From NCBI GenBank assembly GCA_964652205.1, contig CAZZAO010000005.1, positions 23,017-87,016 on the forward strand: a stretch of DNA of 64,000 nucleotides, given 5' to 3'. Origin of the DNA: ZC4RG36 sp964652205. GTDB lineage: Bacteria; Chloroflexota; Anaerolineae; Aggregatilineales; Phototrophicaceae. The notes below the pieces were generated by a model. The model saw only the letters and a list, made by a program, of their open reading frames with translations. It ran no database searches and was not told the DNA's origin. Position numbers and translations under genes: made by a program. Shown here piece after piece: positions 26,189 to 34,623 of the stretch. Within the stretch, counting starts at the first letter, position 1; each line of letters starts with the position of its first letter.

Positions 26189-26317
26189 GCAGCCAGACGC
26201 AATTTCAGCATCGCGTTGTGAGGGCCTTGCTGATACACTAGAGTGGGCATAGAGGCATCGTGGCGAACGTCACGGCGAACTCGCGCCGTCGATGCAACCT
26301 GGGGGATTGCACCCGAT

Positions 26318-26695
26318 ATGAGCGATGGCCGTATCCTTGTCGTCGAAGACAACCAGGACAATATGACGCTGATCTCCGACGTGTTGAGTTCGCTCAACTA
26401 CGACGTGCTTCAGGCGGTCGATGGGGAACAGGGTGTCTCGATGGCGCAGACCGAGCATCCCGACCTGATCCTGATGGATCTGTCGCTGCCGCGGATGGAC
26501 GGCTGGACGGCGACGCGCTACATCAAAGCGAACCCTGACCTGAACGCCATTCCGATCATCGCGCTGACGGCCCACGCCATGATGGGCGACCGCGAGCGCG
26601 CGCTCGAAGCGGGCTGCGACGATTACCTGTCCAAGCCGCTCAACCTGCGCGATCTGGCGCATAAGCTGGCGCAGTTCATCCATCCCACTCGTTAA
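26318..26695 (+). CDS. Single-domain response regulator (DivK-like)
   Basis: A 125-residue stand-alone receiver: acidic pair E10-D11, phospho-acceptor D54 (LMDLSLPRMDG), Thr in ALTAHAM and Lys in LSKPLN. With no output domain it must act by protein contact or in a phosphorelay, like DivK or Spo0F. No histidine kinase lies nearby. The ATG at 26318 was chosen because conserved receiver sequence starts there; an in-frame GTG 75 bp upstream would add an unrelated basic leader. Confidence 0.9.
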   Translation: MSDGRILVVEDNQDNMTLISDVLSSLNYDVLQAVDGEQGVSMAQTEHPDLILMDLSLPRMDGWTATRYIKANPDLNAIPIIALTAHAMMGDRERALEAGCDDYLSKPLNLRDLAHKLAQFIHPTR

Positions 26696-26755
26696 CGGTG
26701 ACCAGGGCAATCGCGTCTTAATCCACCTGAGGTTCTGGAAAGGTCATGGGATGTC

Positions 26756-26780
26756 GTAGGGGCGCGGCTTTGCGCGCCAG
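26756..26780. repeat. Dispersed palindromic repeat, family B
   Basis: GTAGGGGCGCGGCTTTGCGC has GGCGCG facing CGCGCC around a short loop. The GTAGGGGCGC head recurs at 40001 and near 63984. Confidence 0.55.
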
Positions 26781-26884
26781 TGACGACAGGTAGCAAGGGT
26801 GTCATCCCTATAAGTTCCTCGTGACCCTTTGATGACTGAACAAAAATTTAGACGCGATTGCCCTGTAACGGTGACGATCTCACC

Positions 26885-26913
26885 TTGACGCTGCCGGGGG
26901 CGACTGCTAAACT
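26885..26913 (+). promoter_or_regulatory. tRNA-Glu promoter
   Basis: TTGACG (26885-26890), a 17-bp spacer and TAAACT (26908-26913), placing transcription start a few bases before the tRNA 5' end at 26928. Confidence 0.6.
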
Positions 26914-26927
26914 TTGACTATCCGTTC

Positions 26928-26999
26928 GGCCCCATCGTCTAGCGGTCAGGACGAAGCCCTTTCAAGGCTTAAACACGGGTTCGAGTCCCGTTGGGGTCA
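26928..26999 (+). tRNA. tRNA-Glu (anticodon TTC)
   Basis: 72 nt folding into a full cloverleaf. The acceptor GGCCCCA pairs with TGGGGTC, with discriminator A at 26999. The anticodon stem AAGCC/GGCTT holds loop CTTTCAA with anticodon TTC, and the T arm ACGGG/CCCGT holds loop TTCGAGT. CCA is not encoded. A promoter lies just upstream and a terminator follows. Confidence 0.96.
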
Positions 27000-27004
27000 T
27001 GCAG

Positions 27005-27036
27005 CGCTTCACTGTTTGAAACAGTGGAGCGTTTTT
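27005..27036 (+). terminator. Rho-independent terminator of tRNA-Glu
   Basis: CGCTTCACTGTTT pairs with AAACAGTGGAGCG (one G-T pair) and is followed by TTTTT, six bases beyond the tRNA. Confidence 0.85.
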
Positions 27037-27138
27037 CATTTCCCACGTCGTCGCTGGACAGGTCAGCACAAAGCGTCAAAGCGGTGTTTCCTCGCGCTCA
27101 GAGTCAGCAGCGCGCCGCCCGCCGCTGAGCGCAAGAGA

Positions 27139-27501
27139 TCACCCGACCAGCGCGCGAAGCGCCTTGAGCAGCCCTTCATTGTAAAACGGCTGCTCAACCA
27201 CGGTCAGCCAGGGGAAAGCCGCCGCCCGGTGATGATCTTCAGGCCAGGCTTCGTGGCTCGCGCAGCACAGGATCGGCACGCTGGACAGGCCGGGGGTCTC
27301 ATGGACGGAGATCACAAACGGGAGCTGCTCCTCGAAGAAGCCGCTGAAATAGTTGCAGATAATCAGGCCGGGGCAGGCGTCCGCCACCTCTTTGAGAGTC
27401 GTGTCATTCTGAAGGAAGACGGACGTCTGGTAGCCATACTGATCGAGAAACATGCGGAAAAGCATCAGAAAGGTTTTGTTTTGCGCAACAATGGCGATCA
27501 T
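27139..27501 (-). CDS. Degenerate receiver-like protein
   Basis: A 120-residue protein whose length and alternating hydrophobic strands match a receiver domain, starting MIAIVAQNKTFLMLFRMFLDQYGY. The active site is lost: the phospho-acceptor position reads LIICNYFSG (Asn instead of Asp), the N-terminal acidic pair is replaced by QN, and the usual KP near the end is EQPF. It is therefore a pseudo-receiver that could bind partners without phosphorylation. The resemblance is structural and I would not insist on it. It is the last of four small minus-strand genes downstream of the MalT/BTAD regulator. Confidence 0.6.
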   Translation of the reverse strand: MIAIVAQNKTFLMLFRMFLDQYGYQTSVFLQNDTTLKEVADACPGLIICNYFSGFFEEQLPFVISVHETPGLSSVPILCCASHEAWPEDHHRAAAFPWLTVVEQPFYNEGLLKALRALVG

Positions 27502-27609
27502 AGGTCATCGTCGTAACGGGACGCGATACAGAGCGAGAGCTACAGTATACTCCGCTCAGGCCGAATTCGTCACGACAATCGACTTGTTGCGCCGGGAGCG
27601 CTGTAATCG

Positions 27610-27954
27610 CTAATGGCGAGACTGATTGATACGCAGCGTGGCAAGCAGATAGGCTTCGGCGTGCATCCCCATCAGGCCCATGAGCGTTTTCATCTGATCC
27701 GAGAATCTGGCCCGGTCAGCATCAATCTCGCGCATCAGCTCGGTGATACCTTCGGTGATGGCAAAAGCGTCGTTCATGTCGATGTCCGAGGGCAGCAGCT
27801 GCGCCTGAAGCTCGTCCTGCTCGTCGAGCGCATCCGCGAGTTGGGCCGCCGTCTCCGCAACGCGCGCGAGCAAAGCGCGAACGGCCTCAGCGCGTTCGTG
27901 AGCGTTCGCAGCGCCCCCGACAGGCTGCGTCACAGGCGGGTGTGGCTCGGACAT
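27610..27954 (-). CDS. Hypothetical coiled-coil protein
   Basis: A 114-residue protein I do not recognise. It is predicted almost entirely helical, with heptad-like Leu/Ala spacing between about residues 20 and 60 (AEAVRALLARVAETAAQLADALDEQ) and a Met-rich helix near the end (MKTLMGLMGMHAEAYLLATL). There is no signal peptide or membrane helix. The start at 27954 has an AAGGGG site; seven codons upstream is another Met. It lies between the NHLP-like gene and the pseudo-receiver on the same strand. Confidence 0.65.
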   Translation of the reverse strand: MSEPHPPVTQPVGGAANAHERAEAVRALLARVAETAAQLADALDEQDELQAQLLPSDIDMNDAFAITEGITELMREIDADRARFSDQMKTLMGLMGMHAEAYLLATLRINQSRH

Positions 27955-28064
27955 CAATGATCCCCTTATCAACAATAAAAGTAGGCATCCTGCCGGTTAC
28001 GGCCCCAGATTCATCACGTTCAGGGATTCCTGCGATGCTGAGAAATAGATCTCCGGGAAACCGC

Positions 28065-28376
28065 TCAAGTGACCAGCGAAGAAAGCGCCAGCCTGTTCAG
28101 CAGTTCAGCCGTAAAGCTATTCAGACCTCGATCCTGAATGGCGCAGATGCACATGATGGTACGGTCAGAAAGGTGAAACGCGCGAAGCAGCGCCGGATCG
28201 TGGTCGAGCAGCCGTCCACGAATATCGGTATCGAGCAATGCTGCAACGAGGAGATGCTCCAGACGCGCCCGCTCGTCGCAGCCCCAGAGATAGCCCCACC
28301 AGAGGTCCGCATCGGCGAAGCCCGGAGCATCGGGCCAGGGCGACACGTCCATGACGGCACTGGAAAACTGTGTCAT
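28065..28376 (-). CDS. Small protein resembling the Os1348/NHLP clan
   Basis: A 103-residue protein. Its second half (LEHLLVAALLDTDIRGRLL, then DPALLRAFHLSDRTI and LNSFTAELLNRL) has the pattern of short Os1348-type proteins of the nitrile-hydratase leader-peptide clan, in which 'DP..AL..F.LS' precedes a final amphipathic helix. Members of that clan serve as leader peptides or partners in peptide natural-product loci. The match is by eye and tentative. The N-terminal third is Trp/Asp-rich (SPWPDAPGFADADLWWGYLWG). No strong ribosome site precedes the chosen ATG; a frame-open extension lies upstream. Confidence 0.45.
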   Translation of the reverse strand: MTQFSSAVMDVSPWPDAPGFADADLWWGYLWGCDERARLEHLLVAALLDTDIRGRLLDHDPALLRAFHLSDRTIMCICAIQDRGLNSFTAELLNRLALSSLVT

Positions 28377-28395
28377 GATAACGAATGCAAAAGGG

Positions 28396-28422
28396 CCGGA
28401 AACGCCAGCCGCAGTTCCGGCT
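28396..28422 (-). terminator. Hairpin between the Cys-rich peptide and the NHLP-like gene
   Basis: GCCGGAA and TTCCGGC form a 7-bp stem with a 13-nt loop. On the minus strand it is followed by CCTTTTG. It resembles a weak terminator or attenuator that would favour expression of the peptide over downstream genes. Confidence 0.4.
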
Positions 28423-28431
28423 CTAGCGCAT

Positions 28432-28599
28432 CTAGCAGCCTGGACACTGGCACGAACCAGGGCCGCCACACGCCATCGAGGCCGCCTGCGGCGTGAAGGT
28501 CAGCGAGGCGACCATCACCAGCAGCACAATCAGCAGGCCAGTACGAAAGTAGCGAACCGGCAGCGTGGCAAGCGCGCGGGAGACAGGCAACTTAGACAT
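28432..28599 (-). CDS. Small exported Cys-rich peptide
   Basis: A 55-residue peptide. A basic N-terminus (MSKLPVSRALATLPVRYFR) leads into a hydrophobic core (TGLLIVLLVMVASLTF) and a possible signal-peptidase site after PQA-A. The remaining tail is Gly/Pro/Cys-rich with four cysteines in CGGPGSCQCPGC at the very C-terminus. A GGAG site lies nine bases before the ATG at 28599. I do not recognise a family; it could be a secreted signal, a metal- or disulfide-bonded peptide, or a RiPP-like precursor. No modifying enzyme is adjacent. It is the first small gene after the large regulator. Confidence 0.55.
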   Translation of the reverse strand: MSKLPVSRALATLPVRYFRTGLLIVLLVMVASLTFTPQAASMACGGPGSCQCPGC

Positions 28600-28730
28600 G
28601 CTTTCCAACTCCTCGAACAACCCGGACAATGCCCGGATAACGGGTGATGGAAAGCACTATGCACCACTGTGCAGAACGAAACGCAGAACGCCGGGGTCTT
28701 TTCGCGCAGCTTACTGCCGAGGAATCGGCT

Positions 28731-31700
28731 TTATGAGACGCCTTCTGGCTGATTCAGCAGATTCTCGACCAGGGCATAGGTTTCGACCGCCGGACGAATG
28801 TCCAGCTCCTCGCGCAGCAGTTCACTCAGCCGCTCCATCTGTCGCAAAATCAGATCGCGCCGCCCGACCATCGCGTAGCACAGCATCAGCTCGCGGTGAA
28901 TGTCTTCACGGTACGAATCAACAGTCGTCGCCCGCCGGAAACACTCAACCGCGTCCTGAATCGCCCCTCGTAAGCGCAGGCTTTGTCCGAGCGCCAGCAG
29001 CGCATTCAGGTATTTGATTTCAAGCGCCTGCCGGTAATCAATGACCCAATCCTGCGTGAACGCCTGTAAGAACGGCCCTTTGTACAGTTCGACCGCGCGC
29101 CGCCAGAGGACTTCGGTCTGCGCAAGCTGCGGCGACGACAACTGCGCGCGGCTGACTGCCGTTTCAAATTCAAACACATCGCACCACAGGTCGAGTTCGG
29201 GATTGATCGAGTACAGGTTGTCTTCGTAGCGGATGACGTTCGCGCCAGCAGCGCGCCGGATTCGTCCGAGCGTGGCGTGAAGCTTCTGGCGAATCGGCTC
29301 TGCTTCGTCGTCGGGCCAGAAATCGAGGCCGATCTGCTCGCGGGTCACTGCGCCCTTGAACAGCAGATAGAAAAACAGCGTGCGCGCGGCAAGCGCTTTC
29401 CAGGCCGACGAAGCCACAGGAACGCCATCACGCTCGACCTGTTCAGCGCCAAAACACTGCACGACCAGGCTGTAGGTCGCGGTCTGCGGCACACTTTGTA
29501 GCTGCGGCGGTCGCGCCGTGACTTTGTTATTCAGGGCATCCATCTGGCGCAGCGCGTCGGCCAGCGCCGCAAAGCGTGCCGGACAGGCTTCGATCATTCG
29601 CCTCAACCAGAGATTGTGACTGGCTTCAACAGCGATGGAGCGCAGCCCCGCGCGATGATTGGCCTCGCGCGCCGCCTGATCCAGATACTGCTGGGCCGCC
29701 GCTTCATCCGATTCAAGCGCCGCCCGATAGGCGCAGATGCCAAGCGCGGTCATGCGAATGATATGGAACGGATAGCGCTCGATCTCGGCAAGCAGCGCCG
29801 GTAAACGACGTCTGGAGAGCGTCGCCTGACCGTTATCGAGCAGCAGCGCGCAGAGCGCAAGCTCGGACTCAAGGCGCTCTTCGAGCAAATGCGCGCTATT
29901 TGCCAGTTCCAGCGCCTCGTCCAGACAGGCGCGCGCTTCAGTAAACTGCTGCGACCAGCGATGCAGCGTTGCCAGACCCACCAGCAGCGCGCAGCGCAGC
30001 GACGGCTCTTTGTCCTGCGTCAGTTCCAGCCCGCGCCGATAATGCCGGAGCGCTTCATCACTGTTGCCGAGGTCGCGCTCCAGATCGCCCAGGCTGGAGC
30101 GCAGGTAGCCTTCGGCGATAATCTCCGGCATCCGACGGACGGACAGCAATCCTTCTTCAAGCGTGCGTCGGGCCAGCAGATAATCTCCGCACAAATATTG
30201 AAAGTAACCGAGGTTGTTAAGCGCCATGGCGATGCCGACGCTGCTGCCAAAGGCCCGCCGGAGCGCGACAAACTCATCAATCAATCGGGCCGCTTCGTCG
30301 AAACGGCCCAGCCGCACATAGACCTGTTCCAGCGTCACCAGCAAATCGGCAATTGCAAACTGGTCACCGGTTCCACGATACAGAGGCAGCGCGGTTTCGA
30401 GTTCCTGGGCGGCGAGCGCCAGCTCGCCCAGATAGAAATGACCATGAGCGCAGATCGCCATAGCGAAGCCGCGCAGCCCCGGCGGCAGTGAGAGCTGCTC
30501 GATGCAGGGTGACGCCTGCTCGATGGCGGCCTGAAAATGGCCGAGATGATTCTCGACCGTCGCTCGCGCCAGCGCAACCTGCACCAAGCCCGTCTGGTTG
30601 TCGCCAGATCGATACCCGGCTTCGGCCTCGTCAAGCGCGGTCGTCACCTGCTCATACTCGGCGCGGCTGCGATAGATCATGGCGGCGTAAAATGATAGGC
30701 GCGCCACCGACACTCCGGCTTGAGTCAGGGCGGCTTGCCACTCCAGCACGGTTTCGGTCTGCCCCTGCGCAAAATACATCTGGACAGATCGCCCCGCCAG
30801 TTCTCCCGCTTCCTGAACCCGTTCAGCGGCCATCAGATGGTCAAAGGCGTCATCGAAGCGGCTATTCGTCTCGAACCAGCACGCCGCCTGATGATGCAGC
30901 GCGACGAACTGCGCCCGATCTCTCGCCTGAAGGCGGCGCTGCAAGAACGAGCGAAACAGGGGGTGATACGTCAGCCCGCCGGACACGCGCGTGACGAACA
31001 ACTGCCGCTCAGTGACATCATTGAAGTAACGGAGACTGTCGGACAGGCCGAGCGCCGATTGACAGAGCGACGGCGACAGCTTCGTGAGAGTCGATGAGTG
31101 CAGAAGAAAATCCTGCATCCCCGGAACCTGACTGCGCAGGAGCAAATCAGCCATCGCGTCAAACAGACCTTCAGGGCCAGCCGGTTCGTCAAAGACCATC
31201 TGATTGACGTCGAGCGGCAGCGGCTGGAGCGCTAACAGCACGCCAGCAGGCCAGCCATCGAGCCGCGTCACCAGCGCCTGAACTTCGGCATTTGAGATCG
31301 ACTTATCGCTTTCCTTCGCCAGCGCGACGGCTTCCTCGAAAGTAAAGCGGAGCTGTTCGTGGCCGATAGCCAGCACTTCACGCCGCGCGATCAATTCGGC
31401 AATCGGAAGCGTCGGCAGCGCGCGCCCCACCAGCATCAGGTGGCAGGCCGAAGGCAGATTGTCGATGAACGCGCGCAGCCAGATTTCGGCCTCAGGCGCG
31501 TTAATCAGGAAGTGGACATCATCGAGAATATAGAGGACATCGTGCCGAAGCTCGCGCCGCAGGCTGTCGGTCATCAGTTCAGCCAGTTCTTCCGGCGGCG
31601 CGGCGGGCGGGAACGCCACATCCTGAATTCGGGGCGCAGCCGCCGAGAGAACAGACAGGCTGTGCTCGACCAGACTCGGCAGGTTGTGCTCGCGCTTTTC

Positions 31701-31898
31701 GACCGTGTGCCAGAGCGCCGCCGCGCCCAGCTCGCGCGCCAGCGCGGCGATCAGCGTCGTCTTCCCGTAGCCGGGCGGAGCGGCCAGCAGGGTCAGCCGG
31801 TGCTGCGTGGCTGACCTCAATATCTCCAGCAAATGGGGGCGCTCGATAGTCAGGGGCCGAAGGAGCGGTATTTCGGAAAGCAGCGAAGGCTCGTTCAT
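28731..31898 (-). CDS. MalT-like ATPase regulator with C-terminal BTAD domain
   Basis: A 1055-residue STAND-type transcription factor. A P-loop (APPGYGKTTL) and Walker B (LYILDDVHF) lie within an N-terminal ATPase module similar to MalT (about 15-340). A long array of helical TPR-like repeats (about 350-790) follows, and the C-terminus combines an OmpR/SARP-type winged helix (about 810-900, SAWKALAARTLFFYLL...FWPDDEAEPIRQKLHATLGRIRR) with a bacterial transcriptional activator domain (about 905-1050). Such proteins sense a ligand through the repeats and activate nearby genes. It heads the minus-strand cluster of small unknown genes. Confidence 0.9.
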   Translation of the reverse strand: MNEPSLLSEIPLLRPLTIERPHLLEILRSATQHRLTLLAAPPGYGKTTLIAALARELGAAALWHTVEKREHNLPSLVEHSLSVLSAAAPRIQDVAFPPAAPPEELAELMTDSLRRELRHDVLYILDDVHFLINAPEAEIWLRAFIDNLPSACHLMLVGRALPTLPIAELIARREVLAIGHEQLRFTFEEAVALAKESDKSISNAEVQALVTRLDGWPAGVLLALQPLPLDVNQMVFDEPAGPEGLFDAMADLLLRSQVPGMQDFLLHSSTLTKLSPSLCQSALGLSDSLRYFNDVTERQLFVTRVSGGLTYHPLFRSFLQRRLQARDRAQFVALHHQAACWFETNSRFDDAFDHLMAAERVQEAGELAGRSVQMYFAQGQTETVLEWQAALTQAGVSVARLSFYAAMIYRSRAEYEQVTTALDEAEAGYRSGDNQTGLVQVALARATVENHLGHFQAAIEQASPCIEQLSLPPGLRGFAMAICAHGHFYLGELALAAQELETALPLYRGTGDQFAIADLLVTLEQVYVRLGRFDEAARLIDEFVALRRAFGSSVGIAMALNNLGYFQYLCGDYLLARRTLEEGLLSVRRMPEIIAEGYLRSSLGDLERDLGNSDEALRHYRRGLELTQDKEPSLRCALLVGLATLHRWSQQFTEARACLDEALELANSAHLLEERLESELALCALLLDNGQATLSRRRLPALLAEIERYPFHIIRMTALGICAYRAALESDEAAAQQYLDQAAREANHRAGLRSIAVEASHNLWLRRMIEACPARFAALADALRQMDALNNKVTARPPQLQSVPQTATYSLVVQCFGAEQVERDGVPVASSAWKALAARTLFFYLLFKGAVTREQIGLDFWPDDEAEPIRQKLHATLGRIRRAAGANVIRYEDNLYSINPELDLWCDVFEFETAVSRAQLSSPQLAQTEVLWRRAVELYKGPFLQAFTQDWVIDYRQALEIKYLNALLALGQSLRLRGAIQDAVECFRRATTVDSYREDIHRELMLCYAMVGRRDLILRQMERLSELLREELDIRPAVETYALVENLLNQPEGVS

Positions 31899-32225
31899 AC
31901 TATACCTGGGTGCTAGGCGAGCCGGAGGTCAATGAAGTCGGGCTGAGGCGGAAACCGGCTGAGGTTGCCACGATGTTAAGGGAAGGATTGAAGTTGACTA
32001 CTCGATCTATTTATCATAAACGCATCTCAGCTAGATTGCTATCTGATCGGTCTTTTTCGGGGTTGATGGTCGTTCTCCATCAACCGGGTTACGGCACGGC
32101 GAAACAACAATCGAAATAGCGCCAGCCTATCCCCTACCCGCCGGGCAGATTCGACGATAGCGCTGTGATCCAGACCTGTGATACCCTTTATTCTTTAGCT
32201 CACCCACCCCGATTTGAGGACAAAA
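31899..32225. other. Divergent intergenic region
   Basis: 327 bp between the MalT/BTAD regulator and the serine hydrolase, which are read away from each other. It must hold both promoters, but I see no clear hexamer pair. It contains a perfect 9-bp inverted repeat at 32061-32085 and an AT-rich stretch at 31990-32030. Confidence 0.5.
32061..32085. promoter_or_regulatory. Inverted repeat, possible operator
   Basis: GGTTGATGG and CCATCAACC form a perfect 9-bp inverted repeat with a 7-nt loop in the divergent intergenic region. There is no T-tract on either side, so an operator is more likely than a terminator. It is a candidate binding site for the adjacent regulator. Confidence 0.4.
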
Positions 32226-33581
32226 GTGACAATTCCCTACGATACGCTCGCCGGAGTTGTTGAAGCAGCGCGGCAGCAGTGGCACGTCCCCGGTCTGGCG
32301 CTCGGCATCCTGCATAACGGCGAAACCTACACCGCAGGTTTCGGCGTGACCAGCGTCGAAAATCCGCTGCTGGTCGACGCCGATACGCTGTTTCAGATCG
32401 GCTCGATCACCAAGACCTTCACCGGCACGGCGGCGATGCGGCTGGTCGAACGAGGGATGCTCGACCTCGATACGCCGATCCGCGCCTATCTCCCCGATCT
32501 ACGCCTGTCGAGCGAGGAACTAACGGCGCAGATCACACTGCGCCATCTATTCACCCATACCAGCGGCTGGGAAGGCGATTACTTCGATGATTATGGCAGC
32601 GGCGATGACGCGCTCGCCCGTTACGTGGCCGACATGGGAGCGCTGCCGCAGTGGGTTCCGATGGGAACACTCTGGTCGTACAATAACGCCGGTTTCAATC
32701 TCGCCGGTCGGGTGATCGAAGTCGTCGCCGGTAAACCCTACGAAACCGTCGTCAGGGAATTGATCTTCGAGCCGCTCGGCATGACGCGGACAACCTTCTT
32801 TCCCGCTGAAGCCATGACCTACCGCTTCAGCGTCGGCCATGTCGCGGACGATCCGCCGAAGGTCGCGCGCCCGTGGCCGCTGGCGCGCGTCTCGAACGCT
32901 GCTGGCGCGATTGCCTCAACCATCAACGACCTGCTCCGCTACGCTCGGCTGTACCTGAACGGCGGCGTCACCGACAGCGGCGAACGCCTGCTCAACCCGG
33001 AAACGATTGCGCTGATGCACTCCGAATTGTTCTCGACAGGCAGTTGGGGCAATGCGGTCGGCGTGACCTGGTATTTACGCGATATTCAGCACGTCCGCCT
33101 GATCGGACACGGCGGCTCGACTAACGGCTTTCAGGCCACCTTGCAGCTTGCTCCAGCGCAGAATTTCGTCTTCATCGCCCTCACCAACGCCAGCAACGGC
33201 AGCGCGCTCTACGGCCAGATTCTCAACTGGACGCTCGAACAGTTCCTCGGCGTCAAAGAGCCGAAGCGCAATCTGCTGCCGCTGTCCGACGAAGAGTTAA
33301 GCGGCTATGTCGGCAGGTACAGCGCAGCGCTCGACGAGATCGAAATCACGCTCAAGGAGCATCAACTCTGGGCGCAAGTCCACGATCTTGGCGGCTTCCC
33401 CGTCCGCAGTTCGCCGCCTGATTCACCGCCTGCGCCGCCTGTCCGCTTGAGCTTCTACGAGCCGGACAAGGGCCTGTTTATCAACCCGCCCAGAGATGAT
33501 GCCCGTGTGGAATTTCTGCGTGACGCCAGCGGCAGGATCGAATGGCTGCGCGCCGGTGGGCGTATTCACCGCCCGACCTGA
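32226..33581 (+). CDS. Serine hydrolase, class C beta-lactamase/PBP4* family
   Basis: A 451-residue penicillin-binding-like hydrolase. Its catalytic motifs are S60-I-T-K63, Y152-N-N154 and HGG (about residues 298-300), the set typical of class C beta-lactamases and esterase/D-aminopeptidase relatives. A C-terminal lipocalin-like extension (about 355-450) is common in this family. No signal peptide is seen, so it is probably cytoplasmic. The start is the GTG at 32226, five bases after GAGGA. Substrate is unknown: peptide, ester or lactam are all possible. Confidence 0.88.
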   Translation: MTIPYDTLAGVVEAARQQWHVPGLALGILHNGETYTAGFGVTSVENPLLVDADTLFQIGSITKTFTGTAAMRLVERGMLDLDTPIRAYLPDLRLSSEELTAQITLRHLFTHTSGWEGDYFDDYGSGDDALARYVADMGALPQWVPMGTLWSYNNAGFNLAGRVIEVVAGKPYETVVRELIFEPLGMTRTTFFPAEAMTYRFSVGHVADDPPKVARPWPLARVSNAAGAIASTINDLLRYARLYLNGGVTDSGERLLNPETIALMHSELFSTGSWGNAVGVTWYLRDIQHVRLIGHGGSTNGFQATLQLAPAQNFVFIALTNASNGSALYGQILNWTLEQFLGVKEPKRNLLPLSDEELSGYVGRYSAALDEIEITLKEHQLWAQVHDLGGFPVRSSPPDSPPAPPVRLSFYEPDKGLFINPPRDDARVEFLRDASGRIEWLRAGGRIHRPT

Positions 33582-33605
33582 ACCGGAGCAGCCCGCGCTG
33601 GAATC

Positions 33606-33641
33606 AAAAGCGTTCGGTCAAAGGTTGACCGAACGCTTTTT
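33606..33641. terminator. Bidirectional terminator
   Basis: A perfect 16-bp stem (AAAAGCGTTCGGTCAA / TTGACCGAACGCTTTT, loop AGG) lies between two convergent genes, with T-runs on both strands. Confidence 0.93.
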
Positions 33642-33653
33642 CTACGCTTCAAC

Positions 33654-34502
33654 CTAAAAATTGACGATGCCGAAGGGAAACAGCTTACTGACGTTTTCTT
33701 TCGTAAGCTGTCCGCCATACTCGCAGCGCTCGAACGCCTCGACGTACTGCATCTGGCTCCGCTGCTCCTGTGACAGTTTATCCGCAACTCGCGCGATGAT
33801 CGCCGCTGCGTCGTTCCACGAGGCCCATTTAGCCTTCAGCCACGCCAGCCGTTCCGTTTCGCCCTGCGGCACTTCGTCCGAATAGCCCTCAATCCACGGC
33901 AGCCATTCGTAAATCTGCGATTCGTGGAAAGCCAGCGCCTCAATCTTCTGGTCGATCACGCTGGTTACATCGACCACGACTTCGGGAATGAATGGATAGG
34001 GCTTCTTAAACCGATCCTGATGATAGACGATGACCGGGTTTGAAACTGAACGCGGCGTGAACGGGACGACATTCGGCACGCAAAACAGGTAGGCCGAATC
34101 CTGTACCAGCAGCGAGGTATTGCGGTGGTCAGGATGATAATCGTTCGGACGGTGGGTGATAATCAGGTCGGCTTTGGCTTCGCGCACCAGTTGAATGACC
34201 TTGTGCCGATTTTCAATCGACGGCTCAAGTTCGCCGTCGTGGTTGTCAAAGACGAAGTAGTTAATGCCGAGATAGTCGGCGACGGCCTGACTTTCCCTGC
34301 GCCGCCGCTGCGCCAGCGCGCCACCGCCCTGCGTCTGGTGGCCGGCATCGCCGTTGGTAGCCGAGAGGTAATTGACGGTATGCCCCGCTTGCAGATAGCG
34401 GATCGCCGTGCCGCCGAACTGAATGTCGGCATCGTCGGGATGCGCGCCAATGAACAGCACGCTCAGTTTCTCGGCGGGTTCCTGATTCGGGATAATTCCC
34501 AT
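33654..34502 (-). CDS. PIG-L/LmbE-family deacetylase
   Basis: A 282-residue zinc-dependent N-acetyl hydrolase. The N-terminal metal motif is AHPDDAD and the second His element is DYHPDHR; the Rossmann-like core (SVLFIGAHPDDADIQFGG) is typical. Related enzymes remove acetyl from GlcNAc-type sugars such as in mycothiol or bacillithiol synthesis, or from natural-product pseudodisaccharides. It heads a minus-strand group with a ROK kinase and a SIS-domain protein upstream, consistent with amino-sugar metabolism. GGAG lies five bases before the ATG. Confidence 0.88.
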   Translation of the reverse strand: MGIIPNQEPAEKLSVLFIGAHPDDADIQFGGTAIRYLQAGHTVNYLSATNGDAGHQTQGGGALAQRRRRESQAVADYLGINYFVFDNHDGELEPSIENRHKVIQLVREAKADLIITHRPNDYHPDHRNTSLLVQDSAYLFCVPNVVPFTPRSVSNPVIVYHQDRFKKPYPFIPEVVVDVTSVIDQKIEALAFHESQIYEWLPWIEGYSDEVPQGETERLAWLKAKWASWNDAAAIIARVADKLSQEQRSQMQYVEAFERCEYGGQLTKENVSKLFPFGIVNF

Positions 34503-34623
34503 GATGGCTCCACAGGCTCAGGCACAGGTCGATTCCCCGCTTGAGTCGGTGTGCCTCGCCCGACCAAGACAGTCTGAGGTCGGGACTGTATCGAATCCGT
34601 TCAGCCGACGCAACAAGCCAGTT

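Noticed and set aside
26914..27516. A 200-residue open frame over the tRNA-Glu gene
   Set aside because: It runs through the tRNA, its terminator and antisense to the pseudo-receiver; not coding.
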